DNA from: Lachnospiraceae bacterium
Lineage (GTDB): Bacteria > Bacillota_A > Clostridia > Lachnospirales > Lachnospiraceae
Assembly (NCBI GenBank): GCA_024699595.1
Contig: JAILPG010000316.1
Span: 1-5,949, forward strand
DNA length: 5,949 bases
Reading direction: 5' to 3'
Shown here: positions 5,428 through 5,949 of the stretch, piece after piece
Layout of the letters: each line of letters opens with the position of its first letter
How positions within the stretch are numbered: the first letter of the stretch is position 1
Translations under genes and position numbers: made by a program
Notes under the pieces: model-generated
Told to the model about the DNA's origin: nothing
Seen by the model: the letters and a program-made list of their open reading frames with translations, nothing else
Database searches by the model: none

Positions 5428-5949
5428 CTATCCGAAGGTTACGGAAAAGACATATTCGGTATCATATGTACAGACATACAGATCGTCATCCTTCATTCCG
5501 AACACCTCCGGAGCCGAATGAACAGGGATCTTCTGATTGAGTGATCCGTCGCAGAGATTCAGGACGCAGATACAGCTCTCCCCTTCATCTGATCCGTATC
5601 CGCAGATAAGGGCATCCGTCTCTATTATGAAATTATCCGAGCTGCAGATCAGAGGCTCGCTCTTCCATAATACCGTATTGTCGGAAAGATCTATCGCTGC
5701 AACGTAATTGGAATCCGTCTCGTCTTCGGCATATCCGTTGTGCCCGAAGCTTACATACAGGATGCCGTCCTGCTCAGATGCATATCTTATATATCTGGTA
5801 ACGTTAGGCCTTGTGGCCTTTTCGGCATCCTCACCGTTTAAAAGTGCGGAAAGATCCAGATCATGGTATATGATCTTATCGTTATCGGGATCACACAGTC
5901 TTATCGACTGGTAATCATAGAATGAGCTTACCGTGTCATACGGCTCATA
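5428..5949 (-). CDS. beta-propeller (PQQ-like) protein, C-terminal part (start lies beyond right edge)
   Basis: Seen: 173 residues open to the window edge, ending in a TAG at 5428-5430. The sequence shows repeated blade-like units, each with a display strand followed by a D-x-S/T turn: DGILYVSFGH, then YVAAIDLSDNTVLWKSEPLI, then SCICVLNLCDGSLNQKIPV, then DDLYVCTYDTEYVFSV at the end. The AAIDL...TVLWKS pattern is characteristic of PQQ-like (WD40-superfamily) blades. Family knowledge: such proteins in Firmicutes are often secreted lipoproteins, but the N-terminus that would show a lipobox is missing here. No ligand or catalytic site is visible, and a binding or scaffold role is only a guess. 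The gene has its own terminator, so it is probably not co-transcribed with the surface protein downstream. Confidence 0.7.
   Translation of the reverse strand, partial: YEPYDTVSSFYDYQSIRLCDPDNDKIIYHDLDLSALLNGEDAEKATRPNVTRYIRYASEQDGILYVSFGHNGYAEDETDSNYVAAIDLSDNTVLWKSEPLICSSDNFIIETDALICGYGSDEGESCICVLNLCDGSLNQKIPVHSAPEVFGMKDDDLYVCTYDTEYVFSVTFG

Noticed and set aside
5708..5914. A 68-codon plus-strand frame
   Set aside because: It is antisense to the beta-propeller gene, whose blade motifs are clear on the minus strand.

Overview
The window looks like chromosomal DNA of a Lachnospiraceae-type Firmicute, something like a rumen or gut Butyrivibrio or Roseburia relative. This placement is inferred from protein style and codon use (frequent AGA and ATA codons, moderate GC, purine-rich ribosome binding sites, Ser/Thr/Pro and Gly/Asn linkers in surface proteins). 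No marker gene is present. Every gene I can support lies on the minus strand, so transcription runs from high to low coordinates.

From the right edge: (1) 5428-5949 is the C-terminal 173 residues of a beta-propeller-like protein whose start lies outside the window. It is followed by a Rho-independent terminator near 5315-5348. (2) A 343-base intergenic region (5085-5427) holds that terminator, a strong minus-strand promoter (perfect TTGACA, 18-base spacer, TATATT) with a palindrome filling the spacer, and a leader of about 165 nt containing a perfect 8-bp inverted repeat. (3) 3015-5084 encodes a 689-residue surface protein: signal peptide, Cys-rich N-terminal region, one Ig-like domain, two tandem Ig-like repeats, a low-complexity stalk, one transmembrane helix and an 84-residue cytoplasmic tail. 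It ends at a clear terminator at 2940-2981.

(4) 2799-2939 carries an extended -10 promoter and an imperfect inverted repeat, leading into a putative operon. The first gene (588-2798) is a 736-residue cytoplasmic protein that looks like a beta-sandwich plus an (alpha/alpha)6-toroid carbohydrate-active enzyme. The second (about 228-613) is an HD-domain hydrolase gene broken by a single-base frameshift. The third (1-231, running off the left edge) is the N-terminal part of a class I SAM-dependent methyltransferase. Its GTG start overlaps the HD gene stop, so the two are probably translationally coupled.

I see no mobile element, CRISPR array, tRNA or rRNA. I do not see a clear new defence or mobile system. 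The most notable points are the unassigned toroid protein with its HD/methyltransferase partners, the one-base lesion in the HD gene, the surface protein that spans the membrane instead of using a sortase anchor, and the palindrome inside the promoter spacer.
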